Positions 1 to 11,275 of a DNA stretch of 64,000 nucleotides are shown here, in pieces. Source of the DNA: Benincasa hispida (lineage: Eukaryota; Streptophyta; Magnoliopsida; Cucurbitales; Cucurbitaceae). Position 1 is the first letter of the stretch, and each line of letters starts with the position of its first letter. Position numbers and translations under genes: made by a program. The notes below the pieces were generated by a model that did not search any database, was not told the DNA's origin, and saw nothing but the letters and a program-made list of their open reading frames with translations. The stretch spans positions 82,295,945 through 82,359,944 of the forward strand of contig NC_052357.1 of NCBI RefSeq assembly GCF_009727055.1. Direction: 5' to 3'.

Positions 1-438
1 CCCACTTGAGAACTCTATAAATAGAGAAGTTCTCTTCATTTGTAAGGGCAACATTTTCTACACTCAGAAGACCCAGAGAGAATTCACTAACAAGCAGAGG
101 ACTCCCAAGACTCCTGAAGCTGCACTCCTATAAGGAATAAGACCTTTGAAGACACAAATACCCTTCCAAGATTTCTACTTCAAGTTTCCAAGACTTCTGA
201 AGCTGCACTCCTATAAGGCAAAAGACCTTTGAAGACATAAATACTCTTCCAAGACTTCTACTTCAAGAACGTTCGGTGCTTTCCTTCTCCAAGTCAAGTA
301 TATTCACCCAACTGAGAGAGAATCAGAGGATCAAGTATTAGAGATCGAACCACATCGCATCAAATTAACTCCAACACCAACACCAACTAAAGTTAGACTC
401 CACGAAACACGTTTCTTCGAAAACCTTGTGTGACTAAA
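1..438 (+). repeat. Partial gypsy-type LTR (promoter and 5' transcribed part)
   Basis: A TATA box (TATAAATA, 16-23) lies at the left edge, followed by pyrimidine-rich leader-like DNA. An approximately 80-bp unit is tandemly duplicated (105-184 and 188-267). At 439-457 the text resembles a gypsy primer-binding region (ttggaacacccagtggaac), which would place the LTR end near 438. A gag reading frame follows at 507. The U3 part lies outside the window. The LTR assignment is inference from this order; no second LTR was found to pair with it. Confidence 0.5.
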
Positions 439-506
439 TTGGAACACCCAGTGGAACATCTCTACCTCTCATCTCTCTCTCGTCATCCGAGTCAAGAAAT
501 CTACAG

Positions 507-1706
507 ATGGCACCAAAGAAAGTTGTATCCAAAGCTACCATCGCAAGCAACACTTACATAAGCTCTGTCATCACGGAGGAAATATGGGGCCAGCTGATTG
601 AATTTCCTAAAGGCAGGATCGTCATCATGGAAAATCCTTTGTTTGAAAACTATGCTTCTGTTACTGATCTATCAGAGAAAGAGTCATATTTTGATGTAGT
701 GTCTGTCATGATGACTGACGTAACAACTGAGTTGACCATGGCAGAGATGGAGGTAAAGATAAATCTCCTAATGAAGGTTGTAGAGGAGGAAGTTCATAAA
801 ATCGCTGCTTTAAGAGATTAGATACAGGCTCGAGATACTGCTGAATCAAGTCAATCCCCAGCTACAAAAGCCAATGACAAAGGAAAGACTGTCTTGCAAG
901 AAAGTCAGCCACCACAATCCACCTCTGTTGCCTCATTGTCAGTTCAACAGCTCCAGGATATGATCACAAACTTCATAAGAGCTCAGTACGAAGGACCGTT
1001 GCAAACCTCCTTTATGTACTCCAAGCCATATGCCAAGAGACTTGACAACCTGAGAATGCCAGCTGGGAATCAACCTCCAAAGTTCCAGCAGTTCGATAGA
1101 AAGGGCAATCCAAAACCCATATTGCACACTTCATTGAAACCTGTGAAAATGTAAGAACCAGAGGAGACCAGCTAGTTAAGCAGTTCATCCGTAGCTTGAA
1201 AGGAAATACTGATTTGGAGCCAGAAGTGATTGATAGTTGGGAACAACTAGAAAGGGAGTTCCTGAACCGCTTCTACAGTACAAGGCGTATTGTTAGTATG
1301 ATGGAGCTAACAAACACTAAACATTGGAAGGGAGAGACAGTCATCGATTACATCAACCGATGGAGAGCTTTAATTCTGGATTGCAAAGATAGACTTACTG
1401 AATTATTTGCAGTGGAGATGTGCACTCAAGGCATGCACTGGGAGCTTCTCTACATCCTACAAGGGATAAAACCTCGTACGTTTGAGGAGCTGGAAACACA
1501 CGCTCATGATATGAAGTTGAGCATTGCCAATAGGGAAACTAAAGATTTCCTAGTCTCTGAAGGGAGAAAATACAAAAATGATGCCAAGGGCACTGAAAAG
1601 ATCGTGGGTAGTGCCACAAAAGAATCTATGGTCGTTCATGTGACCCCGCTGAAATTTTCCTCCAAAGGAAAACAAACAAAATTTGAAAGAAGGCACAATG
1701 AGGGCG
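507..1706 (+). pseudogene. Ty3/gypsy gag remnant
   Basis: This is the N-terminal structural (Gag) polyprotein of a Ty3/gypsy retrotransposon, which would package element RNA in cytoplasmic particles. The frame opens with MAPKKVVSKA at 507 and has a stop at 819-821. It resumes with a conserved SVQQLQDMI stretch, then loses one base near 1117 (FQQFDRKGNPK, then IAHF in the next frame). It continues at 1196-1706 with the retrotransposon-gag core (WEQLEREFLNRFYSTRR; VIDYINRWRAL). About four residues usual before TDLEPEV are missing. No zinc knuckle, protease or pol follows, because the reading runs directly into CACTA-end DNA near 1707. It resembles gag proteins I associate with cucurbit genomes. 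It is clearly non-functional. Confidence 0.8.
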
Positions 1707-2188
1707 AGAAGATTCTGTTGCCCTTGTAAAATCATAATCTTTGTATTACTTGTAATTTATGTTTTCAAGGCTTGAATTATTGTATGCCTTTTAAATTATA
1801 ATTCTATAGTAGAATTTGTGGATTAAATGTAATAGATTTACAATCCATACATGAATAATGTCATAGCCATAGTGTTCGATGATGATGTGTCATGTTATAC
1901 TTTTTTACCGAAAAAATGGATTTGGCAAGGGAACTTTAAAAAACGGACAGATTCGGGCTTCAATGTCGGTTGCAACTGACATTATAGACCTTTAATGTCG
2001 GTTGCAACCGACAAGCTTTAATCACCAAAGACCTTTAATGTTGGTTGCAACTGACATTGAAAGTTGTGTTATTGGTGTTATTGAAGCCCTAAAACAAACA
2101 TTAAAGGCAATTGACATTAAAAGGCTTTAATAACACTATCTTTAATGTCGGTTGCCATTTGACATTAAAGCCCGAATTTCTTCTAGTG
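1707..2188. mobile_element. CACTA (En/Spm-type) transposon, right terminal region
   Basis: The block ends in TTTCTTCTAGTG (2177-2188), the reverse complement of a CACTAGAAGAAA terminus. It carries several diverged copies of the palindromic subterminal motif TGTCGGTTGCAACCGACA (about 1960-2165), as expected for transposase-binding arrays of CACTA elements. The same block is found inverted at 37705-38155 with about 97% identity by eye. The element body should lie to the left, but there the sequence is gypsy gag, so the interior is rearranged or partly outside the window. Candidate 3-bp target repeat on this side: ACG (2189-2191). Confidence 0.8.
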
Positions 2189-2687
2189 ACGTTCCTCTAG
2201 TCTCAATAGTAGTAAAATTTACTTCTGGTCCTAGACCTTTTGCTCTTATCATAATCTGGTAAGCCTGTAGCTCATTGAGTAGAATAGTCAAGTTATATTC
2301 TATTTTATTCATAAGCGCGTTCATGCAGAATTGCAGAAAACTCTTCAGAAGAGATTCTAGAATAAAACCAACTTGACTTTTCTTGTCAACGACAACCCTA
2401 TTTACTTCCGCCACATTGAAATGGACCATCATATCCAGGATATGTTCTTTCAGGAAGAAGGACGGTTGTCCAAACATCCCACGGAGAGATTCCATAACCT
2501 CTTTGGCAGTACTGATACTCTTGTGTTTCTTTGGCAAGACATCAGGCATGATGGCAAGGATATAGGCACGGGCTTTTTCATTTGCCCTGATCCATCTGTC
2601 GTATGTATCTTGAACATGTTGGTTTGCATTTGAGCTAAGAATGGGAGGACACTCCTCTGTTAAAACGAACCGTAGATCATCTATCAC
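2189..2687 (-). pseudogene. Ty1/copia gag (UBN2-type), truncated by CACTA insertion
   Basis: Translated from 2687 leftward, this is a copia-type Gag: MIDDLRFVLTEECPP, then WIRANEKARAYILAIM, VMESLRGMFGQPS, MMVHFNVAEV and YNLTILLNELQAYQ. It matches a fuller relative in this window at 44476-45033. It lacks about 19 residues between GQPS and MMVHF that the relative has, so it carries an in-frame internal deletion. At 2188 the reading passes into the CACTA terminus, so the C-terminal part, zinc knuckle and pol are displaced beyond the insertion. The 5' leader and primer-binding site of the same element lie to the right (2688-4958). Confidence 0.85.
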
Positions 2688-4946
2688 CAGTATAGTATTA
2701 ATGTTTGTTTTCTAGGTGACATAATTATCCCCAATAAGTTTATCAAATGCCAACAATTGTACTAATGAACTTGTCATTCTGAAAAATATAATTTTATCAG
2801 TGAATTGCTTTTTTAAACCCAATCAAGTTTTAGCAAAATACTAATATACTCAAGATTATTTTTGCAACGATACTACAACAAGACATTTTTGACTAAATAC
2901 TATCCCTAAAATAACTCATATTACGATAGTCATTTAGCTACCGTTTTTGGTCAGCAATTACTAACTCTTTAATAATTCTGCAAGTGTCACCGTCTGTTTT
3001 CAGACCTCAGAAGTCGACCCCAACAATACTTCCGAATTTGAAAAGTCAAAGTTGAAAACGACCTTAGAAATTCTATCAATTTCTGGAGTTTGAGTTATTT
3101 CGAATCCTATGTTAAAACCCTCCAATGGATAGCCATCGTTAAACGACTAACGAGGCTGACAGACGACAAGCAGGCGTAACATAGGAATCTCACGGTCCAA
3201 ACTAACAGAAGAGACCACAGGATATGTTGACACATATCCTTCACCCACTTACTATGAATTATGTCCCCCATTCACTTTGATCTTGACCTTGTGACGAACA
3301 ATTTTCAATTGGAGGTCACTCCTAGGGTGACACGAAGTGCTGCATGAACCTCACGGTGTGAACATCTTGAGACATGAAAATTAAAATAAAAAACATCACA
3401 TTTGATTTTATGGTGAACAACTTCCCCTATTCACTAAAATTTCGATTCATGTAAACACTTTCTGAATGGAGGTCAATCCCAGGGTGACATGAAGTGAAAC
3501 ATGAATTTCGATCGTGAACTTTTAGGGACGTGAGAGCTAAAAATAATCATATCATATATGTTTATTAATCTCCCACTGATGCGTTCTAACATATCATATA
3601 CATTATTTATTTTATTGAAGTGTTCTAATAGCATATCATATATGTTATTAAACTCCCACTGAAGTGTTCTAACGTTAAACTAGATATACATTCCTTAGGC
3701 TTGTTCCGGCTAATTAAACAACCTACGTCTAAGTTTTTATCCAAGTATAACGTTTATATTTGGATTTAACCTATGATGTCTAGGTGATAAACTAGTTTTA
3801 AAACCTCACACCGCTCATGTAGTGCTCATAAAACCGGTTAAAGACGCTCAATTATTCGGTCATAATCCCCAGGTAGGAGGTGTTCCGTAGACCATCAACT
3901 TAAATACCCCCAGCCTTAGACAAGATTATATACCGGTTGAGTTTATAACCCTAGTTTTACAAGTTTAACGACCTATTTTAACTATTAAAAGAAGTGGTTA
4001 ACTTACATGAATATGTAACTGTTCTTTATTATGGATTTTAAATGTCTAACCCAATTTTATAACAACTTGCAAAATTTTAGACATGCTAAACATCCACAAC
4101 ATACATCAAAGGCATTCAATAGTTAATATAATATTTATATTAAATAAAAGAAACCTTAAACATGCATACTATACATTATAACATTTTAAACATACTTTTA
4201 ATGCATGTAACATGCTTTCTATGGTGGGATTTTAAATCTACATGACATACTTTATACGCATACAAGATTTTTTTAATTACAACATACATCACATGTATAA
4301 ATAATTAAACACATACTGATATGGTTTTAGTTTTGACATTTTCCAGCAAATAAAGGCCTAATTATTACAAAAAACAGAAGAATTGGCTCCAAAACACTTC
4401 TGGACCGCTCGAACCGTCCCAAATCGGACCTGAACATCTTGAACCGAACCAAAATTGCTTGAACCAAATAAGCCAAAATCCATTTGAGGTCGAACTGAAT
4501 AGAACATGAAGAAAACAATCGAACTGGCCAAACTCACTCATCCTCGCTCATCCAACCGGTTCAAACTCATTAGTCGACGCTCGACCGGTTGGAACTCGCC
4601 GCTCGATAGAAATTTGCTGGTTTTGGTGTCGCTCTCGCTCAGTAATATGAGCAGCGCTGCAATGTTGCCTGGACAGTAGCTCAACAACAGATTTCTGCAA
4701 CTCGACCTTCTTCATTTCTTTCTTTAATTACAACTTAATTTCAACTCTAATGACTCCAAATAAATTATAGACTCTTGAGCACACATATAAGCTCATCAAT
4801 CAAGAGCCAATTACAAATTTAACAAAGGAATCAAAGAGAATTTAAATGCCAAATATTAAAAAAACTATATCAGTGCACCATTTTCGTATATCTTATGAAA
4901 ATACCCACCAAAACCAAAATAAAACCAAATTGAATGCTTAAATGGT
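2688..4946 (-). other. Copia 5' leader, about 2.26 kb
   Basis: This stretch separates the copia gag start (2687) from the primer-binding site (4947). It has no convincing reading frame. It contains a degenerate tandem duplication (about 3290-3400 and 3420-3540, both with 'gaggtca..c..agggtgaca'), reiterated 'ctcccactga.g.gttctaac' text (3570-3675), and a GAACC-rich part (4395-4600). The same features recur in the same order at 45034-47440 upstream of another copia gag, which supports a real leader rather than a chance insertion. Confidence 0.55.
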
Positions 4947-4958
4947 GCTCTAATACCA
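4947..4958 (-). other. Copia primer-binding site
   Basis: On the minus strand this reads TGGTATTAGAGC, one base from the common plant copia primer-binding site TGGTATCAGAGC (initiator Met-tRNA). It sits 2 bp from the LTR end at 4961, the usual spacing. Confidence 0.75.
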
Positions 4959-4960
4959 AT

Positions 4961-7130
4961 TGTAAGAGTTAGAAAAAACACAGTGAAAGTGAAACGGATC
5001 ATTAAACATTCTAATTCATTAATCTTGGCTTTACATTAAGCATGCTCATAAACTAGTAAGAGGGTTTCATGACATACCTTTGAAGAACCACTTGAAACTC
5101 GAATCTCAGCTACAAATATGAAGGAACTCTAATTACAGGGGATCTTTGAGCAGAAGCGGATTGTCCAAACTCTATTGTGAATGACCACATGTGTTTACAG
5201 TCATATAAAACAAATTATGCATTATATCATAAATTTACAACATGCTTTTTGAATTAAATACAAAGGATAAGAGATTATACCTTTGAAGAACCCTTATTCA
5301 AGTATATCCCTTGATCAAACACGAATGCAACGAGCAAGACGATCTCCCTCGAACAGCAACGAGCAGAAACTCGATCCTCGAAAAAACCAGACACAACCAC
5401 ATGATTATCTTGGTATTCTCTGTGTGAGAATCCAGGAGTGGTGGACTCTGACTTTTTTTTGTTTGAGACAAGGATTGGAGTTTAGGAGGAAGACGATCGA
5501 GTTGAGAACAACACTGTCGTGTAGATGACAAAGTCTATCGCATAGACTATACTTGATCGTTTAGGCTCTCTGAAGCTATCTTGTAGTAAAACACTTTTAC
5601 TCGATTACTAATAATTCAATTGTGAGTTTTTCATTGAATAATAATAAAACCAATTTTCATCGTTATTCCACTTTGCGATAAAACCGTATAACTACCCACT
5701 AAGGGTGGTTGTGGAGAAAAAGAAATTAATTATCATGTAATTAATAAATTATAAATAAATATGATAACCAACTTATCATATTATATTTATAACTCATATT
5801 ATATTTATAACCTATAGTTTTAATATTGCATCATATACAATATATAAACCATAGTTATTTTTCTATTTGATGGCATTTAATATAAATCAATTTTATATTA
5901 AATTTAATAAATATGAATCTTATTCATAGAAAATATATTTGAATCATATTCAAATATTAGTTCCTCTAGTCAAATAATAATGTATCAAATACATTATAAT
6001 AATTATATCATATATAATCAAATTCCCTTTTGTTAATTTGGACATTTCAAATTAACCCAAAAACCGATTCTCAACTTTAATCCATTAAGCTACCAAAGGG
6101 AGCTTATGGACATGTAGCTTGAAGCTCCAACGGTATGTTTATCACTGAATAAACTCTTTAATTACATTATGCACCATTCGTTAACTATTGGGCACTCCAC
6201 TAAAGACTGATATCTGCATTTTCCGCACTACAGGTATATTTTTGTGTCCATTGGATATAATCAATCAATAGTACGATGACCCTTCACAAATCGCTCGTAT
6301 GTACAACTAGGCCAATTTACCATTTTCCCCTGTGGTTAACTCTAACTTCTTAAGTACCACCGATCCCTCTAATGAACAATAAATCATAGTTCCACTATGG
6401 CTAAACCCCTCTCGGGCCAAGAAAGGGTGTGGAGCCATATTGTTCAAGACCTGAAATCAACCCTTAAAGGAGCAAGTTATCTACTTACCCCTTCTTCGGG
6501 GAAGGAATGAATTCCATCTTGTGTTGCTAAGTTCCCATCTCCCCAATAAACCGAATCCCCAAAATGGTAGGCTTGTTGAGTCAACGATCTGGCCAGTCTC
6601 ACCCATGCAAATAAAAGGACCGCCCTCATAGGCAGGAGTTCACAACTCACTCAGGATTAAGGTCATGTTACCTATGGTCATGCTAGTGAAATGAAAGTCT
6701 CAATTATGAACGACGTTATATAACGAGATTAAACATTTCGTGGTCTGGCCTTATACAAACTCCTATGTATAGAATATCTCTGCTTGCATGTCTAATACAT
6801 GAATGATCAGGATCAGATCATTTGTAGCACTTTACAACATTTGTGACACCTACAAAGCAGGCCATACTCGTAGTGTCACCAGGATAAGGTGCCTAGTCTT
6901 ATCCATATACTATAGACCATTTAGGTTATCACTTAAAACTCGATCCACTTGTATGTCTCCATATACATGTTTAAGTTACAATGATAACCATGGATCTTAG
7001 TTTATTGGTTTATGGTTAATGCAACTAAAATATCAAATATTTCATAGACAATGTGAATCACATAATGTTTGTTCATACAAGTGTTTACAAACTACAAGAC
7101 CCTACTTGATTTAGGGCATCAACCCCAACA
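4961..7130 (-). repeat. Copia long terminal repeat, about 2.17 kb
   Basis: The + strand boundaries are TGTAAGAG (4961) and CCCCAACA (7130), so on the minus strand the LTR begins TGTTGGGG and ends CTCTTACA. A copia RNase H C-terminus and polypurine-like DNA abut the 7130 side. A primer-binding site and leader abut the 4961 side. It shares blocks in the same order with the LTR pieces at 7584-8380, 21209-23057, 36273-36744 and 47560-48975, for example 'gtagcactttaca', 'tactatagac/tcatttt' and 'gtctccacata'. Small translations inside it (5283-5531, 6803-7000) have no recognisable homology. Confidence 0.75.
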
Positions 7131-7583
7131 ATCTTTATTTGTCCTAAAGCTAGTGGGGTGTACAAGATAATCAAATTACAAGTACACAAAACAATAAATT
7201 AGGGCACAAACGCCTAATTCAAGATCTCCCACTTTCCCTAGTCCAGTCGTAGTCTGTCCCATAGACCCATACTCTGCAAGTGACCCTCAAACACTATAGC
7301 CGTGAGGGCTTTTGTAAACGAATCAGCAACGTTATGCTCCGAAGCTATCTTCGTGACATCACGTCCCCTCGATGCACAATCTCTCGGATGAGATGGTATT
7401 TCTTCTCAATGTGCTTGTCGCGCTTATGACTCCGAGACTCATGGGAATTTGCCACTGCACCACTATTATCACAATAGAGGATGATGGGCCTAGATATGTC
7501 TGGAACAACTTCCAAATTAGTTAGGAATTTTCTGAGCCAAACGACCTCCTTAGCTGCTTTACAAGCCGCTACATACTCAGCTG
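7131..7583 (-). pseudogene. Copia RNase H C-terminus and polypurine end
   Basis: Read leftward from 7583, the translation shows AEYVAACKAAKEVVWLRKFL, then LYCDNSGAVANS and HIEKKYHLIREIVHRGDV, the C-terminal part of a copia RNase H. The catalytic Asp of the YCDN motif is present. The rest, down to 7131, is the frame-broken C-terminus and the untranslated region leading to the 3' LTR start at 7130. The upstream part of pol is absent. At about 7583 the reading switches to sequence homologous to an LTR interior. A functional protein is not possible. Confidence 0.85.
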
Positions 7584-8380
7584 AGATTACCTTTTGTTCC
7601 TTAAGTCCCACTGTTTCTCTAATGAATAATTGGTTTTTGATCCGATCAACAAATCGAGTCCCTCTCGAGCCAATGAGAGGGTGGGGCTACTTTTTCAAGA
7701 CCCGGAGTCAAACTTAAGGCAACAACCTCTCTACTATCCCTAAAATCGGGTAAGAGTGAATTCCATCTTGCACCCTATGTCCCCAGCTATCTACCCGATC
7801 TTACCCTTGAAATGGAGGTTTATTGAATCGGCGCTGTTGAGCAATCCCTCACCTATGAAAATCTAAGGATAATCCCGAATAAACAGGAGTTCATAATTAG
7901 CTCAGAATTAAGGTCAAGTTACCTAGGTCATCGCTTTGAAATAGTCAGTCCTAAATAGTAAATAGCGTTATAAAGTAAGAGTGACTTATTTCATGGTCCG
8001 ATCTTGTGCAAACTCATTGCATAGGATGCCCCCACGCCTCATGTCATGACATGTACGAATTTTGTTCACTTTGTCTGTAGCACTTTACATGTCCTTGTAA
8101 CAACTACAGAGTGAGCCGCATCCAATAGTGTTACCAGAATAAGACACCCAATCTTATTCATATACTATAGATCATTTTGACTATTTACTTGAACTTGATC
8201 CACTTTTATGTCTCCACATAAAGTTCAAGTACTCATGTAATAATCATGGATCTTTTAGTTTATTGGATTTATTTCTAAAACGAAATAAGTAATTTGATAT
8301 ACTTAATAACAACTTATGGAATTTTTAGAATAATTTTTTATTGTTTACAAACCACGCGTTTTAGGACATAAAACCCAACA
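7584..8380 (-). repeat. Copia LTR fragment (5' half)
   Basis: It ends at CCCAACA (8380), and the next 0.8 kb matches the corresponding half of the solo LTR at 21209-23057 (for example 'ctatctacccgatcttaccc' against 'ctatctatccagttttaccc', and 'actatagatcattttga'). The left half of the LTR is missing; instead the text joins copia RNase H DNA near 7583. Confidence 0.7.
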
Positions 8381-9029
8381 ACATGAACACCTTTTGAACT
8401 AATGAACAATTCATTAATATCAAAGTTTACTTTGTACATTTTTCTAGTAGACAAGACAAAGAGTTTAAGTTCCTTTCATTTTAGGTACATAATATACAAT
8501 TTCAAGTAAAATGTAAGCATCACCAAAATATAACTTGACGTCTCCCACTGCTTCTGCTGAAATGACTTCACCCGTTCCCACCTTGAAAGTCATTTTATTT
8601 TCTAATAACTGCGTCTAGTAACTAGTTTCCTAAAGAAAAGTGCAAATATGGTTAGCAACGTCTCAATCTAGTATCCAGGTTAAGTGAGATCTTTCCACTA
8701 AACATTTTTCTATCACAAGTAAATCGAATTTACGTTAGTTTGCCTTTTTAGCTCTCTTTTTAGCAAAATACTGTAGGCAATTGCGTTTCTAATGCCCGTC
8801 TTCATTGCAATGGAAACATTTTTCTTTTGGTGTTTTATTCGTGCTTCTCTTTGCAGAGGATTTCTTCTTCCCTTTTCCTTTCTTCTTCATGTGGATATTC
8901 TTATCATTTGAAGTAGAAAAATACTTCTTGTTCTCTGAAGGTTTCGTTCCAGAGAAAAATCCCTTCAGAAAATTCTTTTATGAAACAACATTTGTTTCAC
9001 TTTCCTTATTTTTCATTAAGGATTGGTAA
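8381..9029 (-). pseudogene. Copia gag C-terminus, zinc knuckle and protease start
   Basis: On the minus strand, a Lys/Ser-rich Gag tail (about 9000-8815) leads into a CCHC zinc knuckle CFHCNEDGH-x4-C at about 8812-8760. A stop codon directly follows the knuckle His. A Lys-rich linker and protease-like text follow (W-I-L-D with a broken D-S-G motif) down to about 8640, then degenerate protease DNA to 8381. The knuckle would bind element RNA in Gag. This piece belongs to a copia different from the gag at 2189-2687, because it lies beyond an LTR boundary (8380). It has several stops and is inactive. Confidence 0.65.
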
Positions 9030-9756
9030 GTTCTGTAGTTAATTAAGGATTGGTAAGTCTGTATATGAAAGAGGTGTACACCTAACCATGTGTACCTAAG
9101 AGGTACACATTTAGTGGGTTATGTGTTTTCGAAAAAGGCGTATGCATAACCATGTGTACGAAAGAGGTACACATCCTTAGATTCATAAAGAGGACCTGGG
9201 GTGTACGAAAGAGGTGCACTCTTGGGGAAAGGAAAAAAAGAGTGAGCCATGAAATGGAAATCTTCAGGTCCTACTAGTAGAGAGTTTTAGTTCATGTTGC
9301 ATTTATTGGACATAAATGCTTAGCCTGACCCCGGTAGTGGGTTACTTACTGACTATTTTATACTCAATCTTTTTCATGTTTATGTTTCAGAAAAGAGTAG
9401 GGACGTGCCGGTGAATGATAAGCAGAATCCATGATCAAGCATATGAGCACAGTTGTATGCTTCCGCTCATGATATTTAGATTTCTTTCATGTTTTTCAAC
9501 TTTCAGTCTTCATGTTTGAAACTTATTGATTAGTATTTGTTTCCAATCTTTTACAGTTTTCTAGACTCATTAAATTTCTAATTATGATTTATGGGTACCC
9601 TGTTATTTGACTTTTTATTTAGTTTTAATGAAATTTTTTTATTTGCCTTTATTTATCCAGCATTTATTTCATTATGAAAATATGTCATTTTAAATTCTAT
9701 GCATGGATGTGTATAGTAACGACCTAGCTCGAGTCCTAGGGAGTCGGGTTGTTACA
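9030..9756 (+). repeat. Gypsy LTR fragment
   Basis: The 3' boundary GGGTTGTTACA (to 9756), preceded by GTAACGACCTAG, resembles the mirrored end of a gypsy LTR family. The interior 'gtagtgggttacttactgac ... tttatgtttcag' is typical leader or splice-like LTR text. The first 200 bp carry hairpin-forming repeats (see 9067-9230). No reading frame is supported. Confidence 0.45.
9067..9230. repeat. Short repeats with GTGTAC/GTACAC hairpins
   Basis: Four to five diverged units contain 'gtgtac.aaagaggtacac'. Two units (9088-9110 and 9152-9174) are near-perfect inverted repeats with 8-9 bp arms ATGTGTAC/GTACACAT and a purine-rich loop. Confidence 0.7.
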
Positions 9757-9995
9757 TTTTCGATCATCGGATTGCATCTTTCTCATCAAGATCAATACAA
9801 CAGATAACTTGTAGAAATACAAGTTATTTATACCATCTTATTTAGATTATGCAGCAAAAAGAAGGAAAAATTTGCGTAGAACATATAGAAATTGGCTTAG
9901 AAACGCAATAGTTGTAAAGTGTCGGAAACACACCCGCTAACCCCATTGTGGTGGCAAAAAGGGATGTCCAAGTCTTTATTTTGCAGGAAATGTGT

Positions 9996-10227
9996 CATCG
10001 CATACGACAATCGCTTAAGGACAAAAAGAGCAACGCATTCGCACTGCATGCGATGGTCAATCGAGAAAGAAAAAAAGCAATGCAATTGCAGCGCATACGA
10101 TGATCGATCATGGACGGAAAGGTCAATGCATTTGCACCCCATGCCGTGATCGATCCTGGATAAAAAGATCAACGCATTTGCACCGCATGCGGTGATTGAT
10201 CGTAGATGAAAAGAGCGACACATTCAT
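9996..10227. repeat. 46-bp tandem repeat, about five units
   Basis: The unit is roughly 'cgcatgcggtgatcgatc' followed by 'ctggataaaaagatcaacgc' and 'atttgca'. Successive copies start near 9996, 10043, 10090, 10136 and 10182. It lies upstream of a TATA box, where U3 enhancer-like subrepeats are common. Confidence 0.8.
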
Positions 10228-10368
10228 GGGGATTTTTGAAATTGTACAGCTTTTCTGTTGTACGATCTGACAAATTGAATGTGGAGCAGAGCGGACGTTT
10301 CCACCAAGCCATGGTAGGAAAAAGAAGCTTTTCAGAGCGGGATCACTGACGAAGGAGGTGCCAAGGTC

Positions 10369-10376
10369 TATAAATA
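10369..10376 (+). promoter_or_regulatory. TATA box of LTR-like block
   Basis: TATAAATA, about 140 bp downstream of the 46-bp repeat array and about 560 bp from the putative LTR start. The position suits an LTR U3/R promoter. Confidence 0.5.
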
Positions 10377-11187
10377 GCTACATCAATTTCAAAGAAAGGA
10401 GGCTGGTCTGAAGAGACATTTAGAGAAAATCCCGAGAGAAACTCTGTGCAAAGATCATTTTGACCTTGGAAATTAGCCTGAGAAGAAAGTTTTCCACCAC
10501 ACTCCTCCTACACTTCGGCAAGCAAATCGTCTCCGATCGGGATCTGTGTCAAGACATTGACACACTTTCCTTATGTGTTCTCACTTTCTATTCATCAACT
10601 GTTGTTCATCTCTAATCTTTCATTCATTATCTATAACAAATACTCATCTTTATCGTTTAATATCATTATCATATTCATCATCATCTCTGTATTCTTCACC
10701 ATACATTCATCGTTCATTTCTTTCACTATGTGTAACTAATCTCCTAGGGTAAGGGGAAGGATTAAGCGAGTGAGTTAATCCATTTGAAGAAATTAGCTAA
10801 GTTTAGCTAACGTATGCTCAGCGACATCTTCACCTGTGAGAGCAGAAGTGAAGATATTAATCCACCTCTCGAAAGAAGGTTGGAAGAATGTATTAACTAA
10901 AGCAAGAAGTATTTCCAGAGATGGAAACAACCTTGTGTTCGCAATGTTCATCCCTGATTCACCATAGACATATGGGAATGCGACCGATCACTGAGAGGTG
11001 TAAGCCAAGGGAAAGCAGAACCTTAGTTGCGTCCTCAACAGGATTGATGAACTTGCGATGTCCTTTCCCTCAACCCATTCTCTTTCTGACATATTTCACA
11101 AGACTTGCCTTCGTATTCCATCAGATACTTGCACATCTTCACAGACAGTCCTCTATTTGTTTATTTAGTTGTTTATTTAATATTTGT

Positions 11188-11275
11188 CACCGCATTTAAT
11201 TTATCACCGCATTTTATTTTGTCATTGCATTTTATTTTAGCATCACATTTTATTTTATCAGCGCATTTTACTTTT
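11188..11275. repeat. 18-bp minisatellite, about five units
   Basis: The unit resembles 'cattttattttgtcaccg' and is repeated with substitutions. It is T-rich on the + strand. Confidence 0.75.

Noticed and set aside
9060..9230. CRISPR-like repeat array
   Set aside because: The units are contiguous diverged hairpins with no unique spacers of constant length, in plant retroelement DNA.
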